DNA of 64,000 bases from Rhipidocladum racemiflorum (lineage: Eukaryota; Streptophyta; Magnoliopsida; Poales; Poaceae). The stretch covers positions 15,483,558 through 15,547,557 of the forward strand of contig CM070576.1 in NCBI GenBank assembly GCA_036346355.1, given 5' to 3'. The position numbers and the translations under genes are program-made. This document shows positions 12,817 to 24,712 of this stretch, one piece after another. Position 1 is the stretch's first letter. Every line of letters begins with the position of its first letter. The notes beneath the pieces were generated by a model that worked only from the letters and a program-made list of their open reading frames with translations, did not search any database and had not been told where the DNA came from.

Positions 12817-13406
12817 TATCGGTGTTTCGGGCACCGGCTAGTGAATTTGTATAGGTCGACGGGGGTGCACGCTCCCTCTCCTCGAACGGCTTGACTCGGG
12901 TGAGCACAAGATGTATCGAAATGGTTCGGCAGTAACGCCCTTTACCTACATTGTGTGAGTTGGATCGTATTGATTCTCTTTTTTCTTGTTCGTTTTTACA
13001 CGCTTGCCCTCCCCCCCCTTATATAGGTGAGGTGGGAGGTTACACTGTTGGTTTGGAATAAAGAGGAAAAGACTGTGCTCTCGGTCGTCCAAAAGTGGCG
13101 GGCTGATGGGGTGGTGCACGGCTTCCCGCCTCGCTGGCCGGGTCACCGTAGTTCTTCTGCGCCGCTCATGATAAATGCGAGAGTCGGGAACTTGTGCCGC
13201 CGCGTCGTCGTTATTATGGCTGGCATTTAATGCGCTCGATACGCAATAAATGCCGTCGCTTCTCTGGGATATCGGAGACCAGGTCGTGGTTTCGGTCCTT
13301 ACCCGGCGATCGTAACTTCGGGCCTCGATCGGCCTGGGTCGGCCCATGCGTCTTTTTGGGCCGCTGAGGGTACCCATGGTGCGGGTACTCGTCACGGGGT
13401 GTTACA
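12817..13406 (-). repeat. 5' LTR of the Tat gypsy element
   Basis: About 590 bases beginning TGTAACACCCC on the - strand at 13406 and ending ACACCGATA at 12817, next to the primer-binding site. A TATA box lies inside it. No second copy is present in the window because the other end of the element is deleted. Confidence 0.75.
13019..13027 (-). promoter_or_regulatory. LTR TATA box
   Basis: CCTATATAA on the - strand, directly followed by a G/C-rich run, sits in the middle of the 5' LTR where retrotransposon transcription normally starts. Confidence 0.6.
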
Positions 13407-15027
13407 ACTGGAGGCTACAGAACATAGACACCATAAAGTATAGTATCAAAATGATCAAAAGAGTGTGCTTGCCTTATTGCTCGTTGTTAGGTGAGTAATC
13501 TGGATTGGTGGTGGGATCGTCATCAACGAATTACGATTCGTCGGCGGCTACACGTCATTCGAGAAGAAGTATGATAAAACAACAAAATAACAAGCTTTAA
13601 AATAGGGGAAAAAGTAGTCAAATGTAAAAACAAATAAAAACTTACAAAAAGTGATGAGTTTGGTTTTAAGATTTTAGGGTTATCATCTTGTGTATGTTGG
13701 TTCTATTAGTCATCCTATTCGCGATTTGGTCCTTTTCATACTATTAAGTCAAAGGACAACCTAGGGTTTATTCTAGAAGCTAAGATTATAATTATGTATA
13801 AGATTAATTATGAATTCAAGAGGCTAAAATTGTTTGGATTTATTCAAATGTATTATCGAGTTATCTTGTAGTGGTGTACAATTATAAAGCATATTTCATA
13901 AGTTTATGCATAAAGGAAAATATTAAGGCATTTTAAACCTAAGGTTTAAGCTACTATGACATGGCTCCATTTTAGGATTTTTCATTAGGTAGGGCTTTCT
14001 TCTAAAGGTTTTAAAGGCTAGTTGCATTATTTGCTTATTTTTCACATTTTTCAACTTCATTTGAATCTTCCTAAGGTATAAACATGAGTAAATAAAAGAA
14101 GCCTAAATATTTTCATATACACAAGATGAGAATCATTTTTAAAAACCCTAGGAATTGGTTTTACTGAATTTAAATTTAATTTGCACAAGTTATAAAAATT
14201 TAGATTTTTGCATGCATTGAAATTTGACTACTTTAGCATTTGTTACAAATTAAGTCAAAATTCAAAAAAAATTTACATATTTAGAGAGCTTATGACCTCA
14301 GGAACATGATAAAATTTATCTAATCAATTTTGGATTTGATTTGTGAAAATTTTACATAGAGCATATTTTTGCCCTATAATTTAAATATGATCTCATTTAC
14401 TGTAAAATGACCAAAATTAAAATATTTTTGCATATTCAGATTCTACATGAATTTAAAAAATTTATAGACTTTTTTAACTGAATTTGGAGTTTTTTTAATA
14501 AAAGTTATAAGCATTTGAATGCTCTTAGTTTTGAAAAATCATTGAAAAATACAAAATACGCTTTCCCCATTGGAAAGCATATTTCTGATTTTCATGGGAT
14601 TTGAATTAAATTCGAGCCGACTGACAACACGGCCGCACGTGTTAGTGGGCACATGAGCACGTGTCTATGCCAGTTCGACCCCACCCATCGATGACAGCGA
14701 GCATAGGATGGAGAAGAGAGGATCGCTGGCTGCGAAGGGCGGCAGGTGGCTCGGTGAGCTAGAGGAGGGGTGGAGAACATAGGTGATTGGTCAGTGGTAG
14801 CAGGGTGAGGTCACGGTGAGCTGGCAGCATGGACGGGCTGAGAACGGCGCCGGTTGCTACCGGGAAAGAGCAAGAAAGTGGCTTAGTTTCGGGGTAAGAG
14901 CAGTGGAAACATAAGGGAGTAAAGGAGAACCTAGGGGGATACCTTGGAGCGGTGATGAGAGGTCGAGATGGGCTGGAGGCGTGCGGCTAGAGGCAGAGAA
15001 GAAAGCTCACAGAGGTGGCAACTCGGG
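13407..15027. other. Unassigned AT-rich stretch, probably an old LTR fragment
   Basis: No coding signal is seen. 13410-14600 is AT-rich and 14600-15020 is GC-rich with gagag-type tracts, the same layout as the promoter end of the - strand LTRs in this window. It may be a truncated LTR, but no terminus can be defined. Confidence 0.35.
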
Positions 15028-17754
15028 GTTAACACCCTCGGCACCTCATGTGCCCAAGTGCTACCAAAACCTAACTCACAATTTCTAAAAAAAATGACAA
15101 GATCTCCCCTTCTAAATGGACATCCACTCAGCAGGCAAAGAGATCACAAATAGCAGTAGCAATAATATAAACATGTCATGAAATCAATCAACCATCATGA
15201 CATGTTAACACATACAACTAAGCATCCAAAAGTAACCTTCTAGCAGATATCAAACACAACCTTATGAAGATTACAATAACCACAAGTATAAACATACTAC
15301 TACAAAGCATTCTTCCTAACTATTAATTGAATGTGATGAAGAAAGTGATGTGATGCTATTTCCCATTTCGTACGGATGTCCTCGGAGTACCTCAAACAAT
15401 TAACAAACAAGCGTGAGTTCGAAAACTCAGCAAAGTGTATCAAATCAACAAGATTAAGCAATTCACATTTTTTTTCAAATCGACAACAAGATCATAATTC
15501 TTATATGACTCAGCCAATACATGAAACAATTATATCACTACCATTTACCTCTTTGCTTATTTCACACACATACCTCATTCAACCTCCTTCGGATGAGTCC
15601 ACGACTCTATCCCAGCTCTACACATTTCTATTTAACTCAGAAACACATCAATTAGGATGCAATGCACAAGAATGCTCTTTTCGATGCACGTATTGGTACT
15701 ACCGAGTGCACACCCGTCGATGTGCACCCTCACGTCCCTTCCATCCTGTGGAAGGTGCCTACTCTTACTGTCTCACTCCCATTCACCTCGATGAATGGGA
15801 CTACGAGGTAGGACTTTCGTGTTCACTACGCATGAACACAGAGGCCTGCATCAGAATGGGTCATCTTTTCCATTATGAATGCACATATGCAATTTAACAT
15901 GAATAGATCACAAAATGCACTCATGTTCCAATCATCCACTATTCCATCAATAAAACCTAAATACGCATGCACATTATCATTTACTTTACCATTTTCATCA
16001 TCACAACATACTCATAATCACTTAATGATTCTCTTTCAACATTTAGCATATTCAAAACTTTGCCTTTATGATTAATCATGAATATAATCATGCATGTCAA
16101 CCAAAACAATAACATAACTCTCAATTTCATGAACATTTAGTATATTACCTCATTCAACATATCATACCCACAAATCTATCATCATGATTAGCACAATACA
16201 TTCATAATGATTAGCAAGAAATGACACTCTAGCAACATGCTAGTCGATACACTTGCCTTCTACCGAGAGGAGTGGAGTGGCGGGAAGAAGAAGCCACGCC
16301 GGAAGCTACTCCACCTGAAACCACAAATTCGCACTCAAAATCAACGGTTCTAGAGTCAACAAACCACAACAAGTAACACATTTATTCTCTAAATTAAATT
16401 TGCCCTAAACTCTGAATTTTCATACGAAACTGGTTTGGGTAGCCCACTTCGCCGAAACATAACTATTGCTATACAACTTCAAATTGAGCAAACGAAGACA
16501 TTTTCATCATCTACATAAAATTTTCTACCTATCTACAGGCAAATGGAAATTCCAAATCGGCCTCCAACTAGCCTTAATTCATAGAACAAAATTGAAACCA
16601 TTACTAGTTTAGATTTTGAACAGCAGAGAGTAGTTTGGGCATAACTTTTAAATCGTTGATTCAAACTGAGCGAAACCAGTTCCTAATTAAGCTTAAGATC
16701 AATATCTACACTTTTCTCTACATAGAAAGATTTAGGAGACGACTCTAAAGTCCCCAAATCACTCTCTAAACTTTAACCTGAAACTCTGATCATTTAGACA
16801 ACTGGAGTTCTGGATAGCAAGTTCAACAAGGCATAACTTTTGATTCCTAATTCCAAATAAGGAAAAAAAATACATTTTCTAAATCTACAGGAAATTTCCT
16901 ACATTTCTCTAGGCAACCAAAAAGTCTGATTCGGCCAGAAACTTGGTCTACCATTCAGTTGAACATTACAGCTCCACAAACAACACAATCTGAACAGCAA
17001 GCACTAAAAGTGGCATAACTTTTAATTGGCTTCATGGATTTTTCAAGTTCTTGTACTCTATTGAAACATAAGAACGAGATCTACAATAATGTCTACAGCC
17101 TAAAACTCATTTGACCAACTTAGGTGCCCCAAAACAAAGCTGCAAAACAGACCTAAAATCTGCTCGAAAATAGAAAACAACTTTCCCTCCATTGGAACTA
17201 GTTTCCCTCCAAAAATTTCACCCCTAGCAACCCTAAAGCTCAACCAACCAACTATGGGCCTCTAGATCTGAGCTCTAAGCAAACACCCATGGAGGGGAAG
17301 CACTCACCTATGGGAGGAAGCAAGGGAGAAGTAGAGGTGGCCGACTGCAACAGGGGGTGGGGGAAGCCGAGCTGGGGAAGGGCTTGGCCATGGGGGCGCC
17401 GAGCCAGCTGCAGGGGGAGGCACCTCCTAAGCTACTACTACTTGGGTGGATGAGGGAGCCACTAGCTTGCTTGGAGGAGGAAGGAACCGGTTTGGGGGAG
17501 GAGCACTCGATGGGGAGGAAGAGGAGCTGGTTCGGTGGAAGGGGCAACCGAGTGGGGGCCCAAAAGAGAGAGAGAGCTAGTTAGGTGGAGTGGGAGGAAA
17601 ATGTAAAGTAGATGATTAACTCCCACACAGACTAAAATGACAATCCTGCAGAACAACAGGAAGGTCCACCAATTTCCCGGACGAGAAAGAAATCTGGAAG
17701 AAACTCGGAACGAAACTCCGCGATGATTCTTCCTCGGAACTCCGAAATGTTACA
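15028..17754 (-). repeat. Diverged solo LTR of a gypsy chromovirus
   Basis: This 2.7 kb block aligns by eye with the 2.2 kb LTRs at 48380 and 55097. The left edge (gttaacaccctcggca) matches tgtaacacccggca. The segment gtgagttcgaaaactcagc at 15413 is shared, as is the acacccgtcg-tgtgcaccct segment at 15708, and the right edge tccgaaatgttaca parallels tccgaggtgtcaca. No internal coding region adjoins either edge and no target duplication is evident, so it looks like an old solo or truncated LTR. The 173-aa open frame at 15376-15897 is LTR sequence, not a gene. Confidence 0.7.
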
Positions 17755-18249
17755 CTCAGGCTCCGAGAGCTAAAATCAACGAGGGGAAAGAGTTCAGGGA
17801 ACCGAGATACGGCTCTAGGTGGAAGGATTTGGGGGATGACCTCACCATGCAGCTTATTGTGTGGGGCATGCTCGCTGGCCTGTCCCCATGCTTTTTAAAA
17901 TTATCAGTGATGAGGGATCTAATATAAACCTTTTTGTAGTAGTAGTAGATGTATATGTTATTACTCCTACATGATTCACTTGCAGGACAGATTAGTCTCA
18001 CCATCATTTTGTTGTTCGCAAGTTTCACACATGACGCCTTCTTCAAATATCAAACAAAGTGAAAATTGACTAGTCATGGTGACCTGTGTTACAGAGGGGA
18101 AGAGTTTGAGGTACTTTTGCTTCATTATCTTACTTCTTGATATATATCATAAACAGTGATAATTGATAATTGTTCAAGGGGTTCAGACATGAGTGTTTTC
18201 AAACCTAGCTCACTGAGGATGTCTTGATTAGAGACATATATATCACGGA
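17755..18249. other. Intergenic remnant with a CACTA 3' end at 17900-17944
   Basis: Short non-coding stretch. At 17900-17944 the sequence ends in cctttttgtagtagt, preceded by tatcagtgatgaggg, closely matching the CACTA terminus at 33895-33938. No partner terminus is seen. Confidence 0.45.
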
Positions 18250-18262
18250 CACTACTACAGAA
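18250..18262 (+). repeat. CACTA left terminal inverted repeat
   Basis: CACTACTACAGAA, a perfect 13-base inverted match to 29061-29073 and the cleavage end recognised by TNP2-type transposase. Confidence 0.95.
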
Positions 18263-18267
18263 CTGGG

Positions 18268-18640
18268 CATCACAAGCGGTATATTACAAGCGGTTAGGTG
18301 CGAACCGGTTCTGGCCCACGCACCAGAAGCGGTTCGTGAGCAACGGGCGGGAGGGGGTCACTAGAAGCGGTTGGTCATACGAACCGCTTGTGTTGACAAC
18401 CATCACAAGCGGTTCGTTTGCCAAACCGCTTATGAATTATCACAAGCGGTTTGAGACCTCAACCGCTTGTAGAGATTTATATTTAGAAGCGGTTCGTGTA
18501 TAAAACCGCCATCTTGAAGTCTTAGTTTTAGTAGCGGTTTGTTTGTCAAACCGCTTCTACAAAGTCAAGCGGTTTGACATACAAACCGCTTCTAGAACTC
18601 AACCTTCGTAAGCGGTTTGTATATGAAACCGCTTCTAGAA
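18268..18640. repeat. CACTA left subterminal repeat array
   Basis: Many direct and inverted copies of a motif around AAGCGGTT, often paired as AGCGGTTTG...CAAACCGCTT hairpins. In En/Spm such motifs bind the small TNPA protein, which brings the ends together. The array runs straight into the presumed 5' leader of the transposase gene. Confidence 0.85.
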
Positions 18641-19183
18641 TCCCTCCCGCCAAAGACTTTAAACTTCTTCTTCCTCCTCGAGCCAACACCGATGAACAGA
18701 GAAGGGCCGAGCAATCGTTCTTCCGGGAGGTGCTGCCCAAATTTTTGTTTTGAAATTGCTGGTGATTTAGCTTCAAATTAAGTGTTTTAAGGTCAAGAAG
18801 AGCATGTTAGCATCTTTCTCACCTACATATTGCTGTTTTTATGCATTGGATGTGGAGAAATCATGATTTATTCATGTTGAAATGTGTTGCTTTGCTAGGT
18901 AGAACATGTTGAAATGTGTATGGTATGAAGTTGTTCCCCAAAATTTATTTTGTATGCTTGTTGTTGTTATGGTATGAAGATGTATGGTGATCTAGTTCAA
19001 AATATGACATTGCAATGAAGTAATTAGTAGTGTATAAAATAAAATAAGGATAAAAAAATAATTAGAAAGGTAGAAAGGGATAAAAAAAATTTAGAAAGGT
19101 AGATCTTTAATTGCATGAAGGTGTAGGTGGGGTTGTTTTTCTTGGAGAAGAAAAAAAATATATGAAATTATTACTTGTTGTAG

Positions 19184-22100
19184 ATGAACCGGCAATGGAT
19201 GTACAATGTGGACCGTCGATCGAGAGAGTTCATTGATGGCGTGCAGGCTTTTCTCGATGCGGCCATTGCATTCCTGCCTCCAGGCAGCTTCATATGTTGT
19301 CCGTGCGTAGATTGCAAGAACGAGAAGGAGCACTCACAGCGATGGCAGGTTATGAACCATTTGATGATGAGAGGTTTCATGCCAAACTATACCAGTTGGA
19401 CCAACCATGGCGAAGACGAGGAAGACGAGGAAGAAGACGAGGAAGAAGAAGAGGGATTCAAAAATATCTCGGACGCCACGCAATGCTATTCCGTGGGAGG
19501 TACACTCGATGACTTTGGTGATGATGAGCTGGACCAGATCTGCGTGTGACGGTGAGGAGACTACACAGATGAAAGACAGTTCGAGAAATTCCAGCGCATG
19601 TTAGAGGACTACAGAACTCCTTTATACCCAAATTGTGGGCAGGACCACAAGAAGTTGCGTACCACACTTGAACTTATGCAATGGAAGGCCACAAATAGTG
19701 TGTCAGATAAAGGGATTCGATGAGTTGTTGACACTCATAAAGAAGTTGCTTCCAGAAGATAACACTCGCCTCGAATCTACATTTGAAGCAAAGGAAGTCG
19801 TCTGTCCTTTGGGACTGAAAGTACAGAAGATACACGCATGTCGTAACGATTGCATCCTGTATCGCAATGCGTATGCCAATTTGGATGTTTGTCCAGTGTG
19901 CAAAGAATCACGGTATAAGGTGAAGAGAGATGATCTAGGTGAAATAGATGGGGAGCGTAAGAAGAAGAGACCTCCAGCTAAAGTGTTGTGGTATTTCCCA
20001 GTGATTCCCCGATTGAAGCGTATGTTTGCTAACAAAGCGCATGCCCAGATGATGCGTTGGCACAAAGAAGAGCGTAAAGATGACGGGTATGCTTAGACAC
20101 CCTTCAGATGGATCACAAGTGGAGGAAAGTCGATCGGACATACCTGCACTTCGCACAAGAGGTGAGAAACATAAGGTTTGGGTTAAGTACCGATGGGATG
20201 AATCCTTTCGGAGAGTTGAGCAGCAACCATAGCACCTGGCCTGTTACACTATGTATGTATAACATTCCTCCATGGCTGTGCATGAAGCGAAAGTACATCA
20301 TGATGCCGTTGTTGATCCAAGGCCCCAAGCAACCTGGAAATGACATCGATGTCTACCTGAAACCATTGGTTGCAGATCTTGTGACGTTGTGGGAGGATGG
20401 TGCACGGGTATGGGATGAGTACAAAAGGGAGTATTTCACTTTACGTGCATTGTTATTTGTAACAATCAACGACTGGCCTGCTCTCGGTAACCTGTCTGGC
20501 CAAACTATCAAAGGATATAGAGCTTGTGTCCAATGCTTAGATGAAACGGACAGCATGTACCTGAAAAACTCTCGAAAGGTTGTCTACATGGGCCACCGTA
20601 GGTTTCTTCCTACGAGTCACCCATGGCGGAAGAAGTGCAGGAAATTTAACGGGCAAGTAGACCTTCGTATAGGCCTCAAAGATCGCATCGGGCCACATGT
20701 ACTTGCTATGGTAAAGAATCTGAAAGTAGTATTCGAAAGGGTCCTGGAAGCAAACACATGCGTAATGAGGATGGTCAGGCGCCAATGTGGAAGAAGAAGT
20801 CAGTATTTTGGGACTTGCCTTATTGGGAAGTCTTGGAGGTTCGTCACTCACTTGACTTCATGCACATCACAAAGAATGTTTGCTTAAACCTGCTAGGCTA
20901 CATAGATATGTATGGCCAATCAAAAGATACACTGCAAGGTCGGAAGGACCTTAAACTCTTGGAACTGAGGAACGACCTACATCCGGAAAAGAGAGAAAAA
21001 GGACAACATTACCTACATCCTGCGAGCTACACTCTAAGCAAAGAAGAGAAAAAGCATGATAGAGTGCCCGAATAGTGTGAAGGTCCCTTCCGATACTCAT
21101 CAAATGTAAAGAGACTCATAAACACGAGCGAGAATAAAATCGTACACCTAAAATCCCATGACTGTCTTGTGTTGATGACACAAACAAGCTTCCCAAAGGG
21201 CTATAAGAGGTATACTTCCGAGTGGAGTGCAGGGGATAATCACAAAGCCGTGTTCTTTTTCAATGCGATTTGGCATAAGGTCATCGACCCGGATAAACTA
21301 AGTAAGGCTGCAGGATGACGTGGTACAAAGTGTGGTTTGTCTTGAGATGATATTTCCTCCTGCGTTCTTTGATATTATGGTTCATCTCACTGCTCACCTT
21401 GTCAAAGAGATAGGTATTCTCGGACTGTAGACCGCACAACATGTTCCCTTTCGAGAGGTACATGAGTGTGCTAAAGAAGTATGTTCAGAATCGTTCTCGT
21501 CAGGAAGGATGCATTGCCGAGGGTTATGGGACAGAGGAGGTGATTGAATTTTGTGTGGATTACATTAATGATCTAAATCCGATCGGCGTCCCTATATCAC
21601 GCCATGAGGGCAGGCTACGGGGAAAAGGGACGGTAGGAAGGAAAGCAATTGCATGCAATGATCTTCTTACATTTAAGCAAGCACATTTCACGGTTTTGAA
21701 ACAATCAACTGTGGTGGCCCCGTATGTTGTTGAGCACAAGAGTATTCTACGCCGTGAATTCCCTGGGAGGTCCGAGGATTGGATAACATCAAGCACATGG
21801 ATTCTTTCGGCGCTTGGTTACAAAACTATATCCATTTCAAAGGGTCAGACAATGAACAATTGCAACGATTGGCACGGGGACCTTCTAGTGAAATCGTGAC
21901 ATTCAAGGGGTACGAGATAAATGGTTACACATTTTACACCAGATCCCAGGATGACAAGAGCACCAATCGAGCAATGGTGTCCGTGATAGATGCCAAGACA
22001 ACAAAGGAAAGGTGGACACATATTATGGTTTCATAGAAGAGATATGGGAGCTTGACTATGGACCTTTAAAGGTCCCTCTATTTAAGTGCCAATGGGTCAA

Positions 22101-22356
22101 ACTCACTTCAGCGGCGTAAAGGTCGACAAACGGCATGACAACCGTTGACCTCACGCAAGTCGGCTATAGGCGTGAACCGTTCGTCCTTGCAAATGATGTG
22201 AGACAGGTCTTCTATGTAATAGACATGTCAAGCAAGCCTAAGAAGCGTAAAGATAATAATAATAATAAGCCAAAGCGACACGTGGTTCTCCAAGGCAAGC
22301 GAAGGATTGTCGGAGTTGAGGACGTCACAGATGAGGAAGACTATAGTCGGGCCTGA
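19184..22356 (+). pseudogene. CACTA transposase (TNP2 type), frame-broken
   Basis: TNP2 cuts and joins the CACTA ends in the nucleus. An acceptor-like tgtag precedes ATG at 19184. 19184-19400 encodes the transposase-associated domain (WMYNVDRRSREF, CCPCVDCKN, GFMPNYTSWTNHGE), then an acidic D/E run. 19700-20096 has the CPLGLKVQKIHAC and CPVCKESRYK zinc-like segments. 20108-20880 is the Transposase_21 core (RNIRFGLSTDGMNPFG, PGNDIDVYLKPLV, GLSGQ-like). 20820-21075 continues with HSLDFMHITKNVCLN. 21441-21900 matches DUF4218 (HMFPFERYMSVLK) and 21779-22036 matches DUF4216 (YEINGYTFYTRSQD). Breaks occur at about 19550-19640, 20085-20100 (apparent 1-base indel then TAG), 20760-20880, 21075 and later. 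Product almost certainly inactive as read. Confidence 0.9.
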
Positions 22357-22549
22357 CGAGCTCCCTCCTTTGCGGTGGATGTTGACATAAGCCTCCCGAA
22401 TGACACAGACACGGATGCTTACATACGCCACGATCATAACGAAGGAAGACTTGTAAAGACATAGTATGGTACTACTTAAAATGTAGTATTATCAGATGAA
22501 CTTATTTATTTGAACTTGTGTGATCATTTTTAGACGTGTCTTATACTGT

Positions 22550-23012
22550 ACGTGTTTATTTGAAATAAACCTCATGAAATAAACCCCAAGAAATAAACCT
22601 TATGGAATAAACAATAAATAAATAAAAAATATAAACCTCAAGAAGTAAACAAAAAAGAAAGGTAAAGAAAGTTAAAAAAAAAGAGAAAGGTTTAACAAAT
22701 GAAGAATATAAACAAAAACAATAAAGAAATAAACCTTATGGAATAAAGAATAAAGAAAGTAAAAAAAAGAAAGGTAAAGAAACTAAAAAAAAGAATATAA
22801 ACGAAGAATATCAACAAAAAAGAAAGGTAAAGAAAGTAAAAAAAAAAAGGTAAAGAAAGTAAAAAAAATGAAAGGTAAAGAAAGTAAAAAAAAGAAGAAA
22901 GGTTTAACAAATGAAGAATATAAACAAAAAACAATAAAGAAATAAAGAAAATAAAAAAAATGAAAGGTAAAGAAAGTAAAAAAAAAGAAAGGTTTAAAAG
23001 AAAAAAAAAGAA
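22550..23012 (+). repeat. Purine-rich minisatellite (AAAGAAAGGTAAAGAAAGT)
   Basis: A roughly 20-base A/G-rich unit with TAAACAAA variants recurs between the two CACTA genes. The long Phe/Leu-rich open frame on the - strand (22692-23066) is only this repeat translated. Confidence 0.8.
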
Positions 23013-23028
23013 TGGCCGGCGGGGAGCG

Positions 23029-23090
23029 AGTGGGGCTCGAACGGGCGACCTCGAGCCCGCACTCAAGCGCCCGCGCTAGCCAGGGGGGAG
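23029..23090 (-). other. tRNA-like relic
   Basis: On the + strand this reads gggctcgaacgggcgacctc, then cgcgctagccag. It resembles the reverse complement of a tRNA: a GGTTCGAGCC-like T arm and a CTGGCTAGCGCG-like D arm about 40 bases apart. The acceptor stem is not intact, so it is a relic, a tRNA-derived SINE head or coincidence, not a functional tRNA. Confidence 0.3.
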
Positions 23091-23149
23091 AGGAGAGTTC
23101 TTGTTAACCGTAATAGGCAACACACTCTTTTAAGTAGTATGTATCGGTT

Positions 23150-23430
23150 CCAATTATAACCGCTGAGATGGCTTCTACAAGCGGTTTGTATTAATAACCA
23201 CTTGTAGAGATATCTCTACAAGCGGTTCCAATTAATAACCGCTTGTAAAGAGAGATCTCTACAAGCGGTTCTTTCTACAAGCGGTTATTAATTAGAACCG
23301 CTTGTAGAGATCTCTCTACAAGCGGTTTGTATTACGAACCGCTTATAGAACAGTTTACAAGCGGTTTGTATTAAGAACCGCTTGTAGATCTCACGTTTAC
23401 AAGCGGTTTGTATTAAGAACTGCTTGTAGA
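23150..23430. repeat. Third, internal array of CACTA AAGCGGTT repeats
   Basis: About twelve direct or inverted copies of ctacaagcggtt, arranged as near-perfect hairpins, lie in the middle of the transposon, directly upstream of the second gene. They are of the same family as the terminal arrays. Known En/Spm elements have such arrays only at their two ends. Confidence 0.85.
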
Positions 23431-23439
23431 GGTGGCTGC

Positions 23440-23450
23440 CTTTATACACG
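23440..23450 (+). promoter_or_regulatory. Possible promoter of the second CACTA gene
   Basis: TTTATAC at about 23440 lies just after the internal repeat array and about 95 bases before ATG 23536, with a pyrimidine-rich leader between. Suggestive only. Confidence 0.35.
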
Positions 23451-23679
23451 CTCGCGCTCTCTCCCTTCGTCAAACCTCCAAATTTTCCTAAGTCCCGCTA
23501 CGCCTGCAGCTCACGCCAGGCTCGCCGCTTGCACCATGGCCGACGCCGCTCCGCCATGGCGGGACGCCTCGCCATCACTGACGCCGCTGCGCCACCCCAC
23601 TCCGGAGGAGGTAGGTATAGCTGTGTACCCCCACCTCCTCCTACGATCGCCCATAAGGTGTTCGATGAAATGTCCACAA

Positions 23680-24052
23680 GGCATTTTCATATATGTATTA
23701 TTGATATGTTGGTATGTATGTTGTTAATTATGTTCATATATGTATTTGGTATGTTGGTATGTTGGTATTGTTGGTATTTGGTATGTTGGTATTTGGTATT
23801 GTTGGTATTTGGTATGTTGGTATTTGGTATTGTGTATATATATTGAGAGACATTGTATTTGGTATGTTGGTATTTGGTATGTATGGTATTTGGTGATGGT
23901 GTATGGTATTTGGTATGTTGGTATTTGGTATTAATTGTGTATATATATTGAGAGACATTGTATATATATATGTGTATGTTGTTGGTGATGGTGTATGGTA
24001 TTTGGTATGTTGGTATTTGGTATTAATTGTGTATATATATTGAGAGACATTG

Positions 24053-24093
<41 letters not shown>

Positions 24094-24560
24094 ATGTTGT
24101 TGGTGATGGTGTATGGTATTTGGTATGTTGGTATTTGGTATTGTGTATATATATTGAGAGACATTGTATTTGGTATGTTGGTATTTGGTATGTTGGTATT
24201 TGGTATGTATGGTATTTGGTATGTTGGTATTTGGTATTGTGTATATATATTGAGAGACATTGTATATATATCTCTACTATATAAAGTGAGAGTTTCTTCC
24301 ACGTCACATTAATTGCCCTGCTTAATTGCCCTACTTAATTGCCCTCCTTAATTGCCCTACACAAGAAACGAAGCGTTGCTTTAATTAGTCAACTTTTGCA
24401 AGAAACGAAGTGTTAAAGATAGATATTTGATCTTATGAAATAGTATTTTTTTTTATTTTTTAATCTTTATTTTTCGTTATCAATTTTGTTTTTCGTAGCA
24501 ACGCACGGGCATATAACTAGTATATATATATGTGTGTGTATGTTGTTGGTGATGGTGTAT
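23680..24560 (+). repeat. Intronic minisatellite GGTATGTTGGTATTTGGTAT with TA and TG runs
   Basis: Composite tandem array of ggtatttggtatgttggt units, a recurring tatatatattgagagacattgta block, a (TG)n run at about 24070-24093 and (TA)n runs. Long open frames on both strands here are translation artefacts. It lies in the presumed first intron of the second CACTA gene and is split by a Helitron. Confidence 0.9.
24271..24520 (+). mobile_element. Non-autonomous Helitron, 250 bp
   Basis: It starts TCTCTACTATATAAAG after an A and ends gcacgggcatataactag before a T, matching Helitron ends (5' TC, 3' CTAG, insertion between A and T). The flanks rejoin into the host minisatellite: attgagagacattgtatata on the left and tatatatgtgtgtg...gttgttggtgatgg on the right reproduce the uninterrupted unit at 24035-24115. 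It encodes nothing. Internally it has four copies of ttaattgccct. Confidence 0.85.
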
Positions 24561-24712
24561 GGATCGGCTTGGCTCGTTAGCTCAATTCCAAAAATAAATT
24601 GAATTTTGCGGTAGATCGGCTCGTTAGCTCAATACCATATATATATTGAAATTGAATTTTGCGCTAGATCGGCTCGGCTCGTTAGCTCAATTCCAAAAAT
24701 AAAATGATATTA
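24558..24712 (+). repeat. Short tandem repeat (TCGGCTCGTTAGCTCAAT)
   Basis: Three diverged copies of a roughly 60-base unit containing ggctcgttagctcaattcc, directly after the minisatellite. Non-coding, still within the presumed intron. Confidence 0.7.

Larger units (their letters stand above)
7465..13406 (-). mobile_element. Ty3/gypsy retrotransposon, Tat lineage (Retand/RIRE2-like), 3' truncated
   Basis: Read on the - strand this holds a 5' LTR (13406 to 12817), a primer-binding region, gag and pol, and stops inside the integrase core at about 7465. The gag and pol motifs (SWADL-type gag, ALADFVAEW in RNase H, FTKWIEAKP in integrase) are those of the Tat lineage. The 3' end of integrase, the 3' LTR and any target duplication are missing. 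It joins directly to the oppositely oriented LTR on its left. Confidence 0.85.

Noticed and set aside
15376..15897. 173-codon + strand frame
   Set aside because: Falls inside the diverged LTR. The homologous LTRs at 49 and 56 kb do not keep the frame.
22692..23066. Phe/Leu-rich 'membrane' frame on the - strand
   Set aside because: Direct translation of the AAAGAAAGGT minisatellite.
23150..23430. Possible CRISPR-like array from regular AAGCGGTT repeats
   Set aside because: Units are inverted pairs of CACTA subterminal repeats without unique spacers, in plant DNA.
23714..24312. Repetitive frames on both strands (WYLVCWY, IPNTNIPNT)
   Set aside because: Translation of the GGTATTTGGTATGTT minisatellite within the presumed intron.
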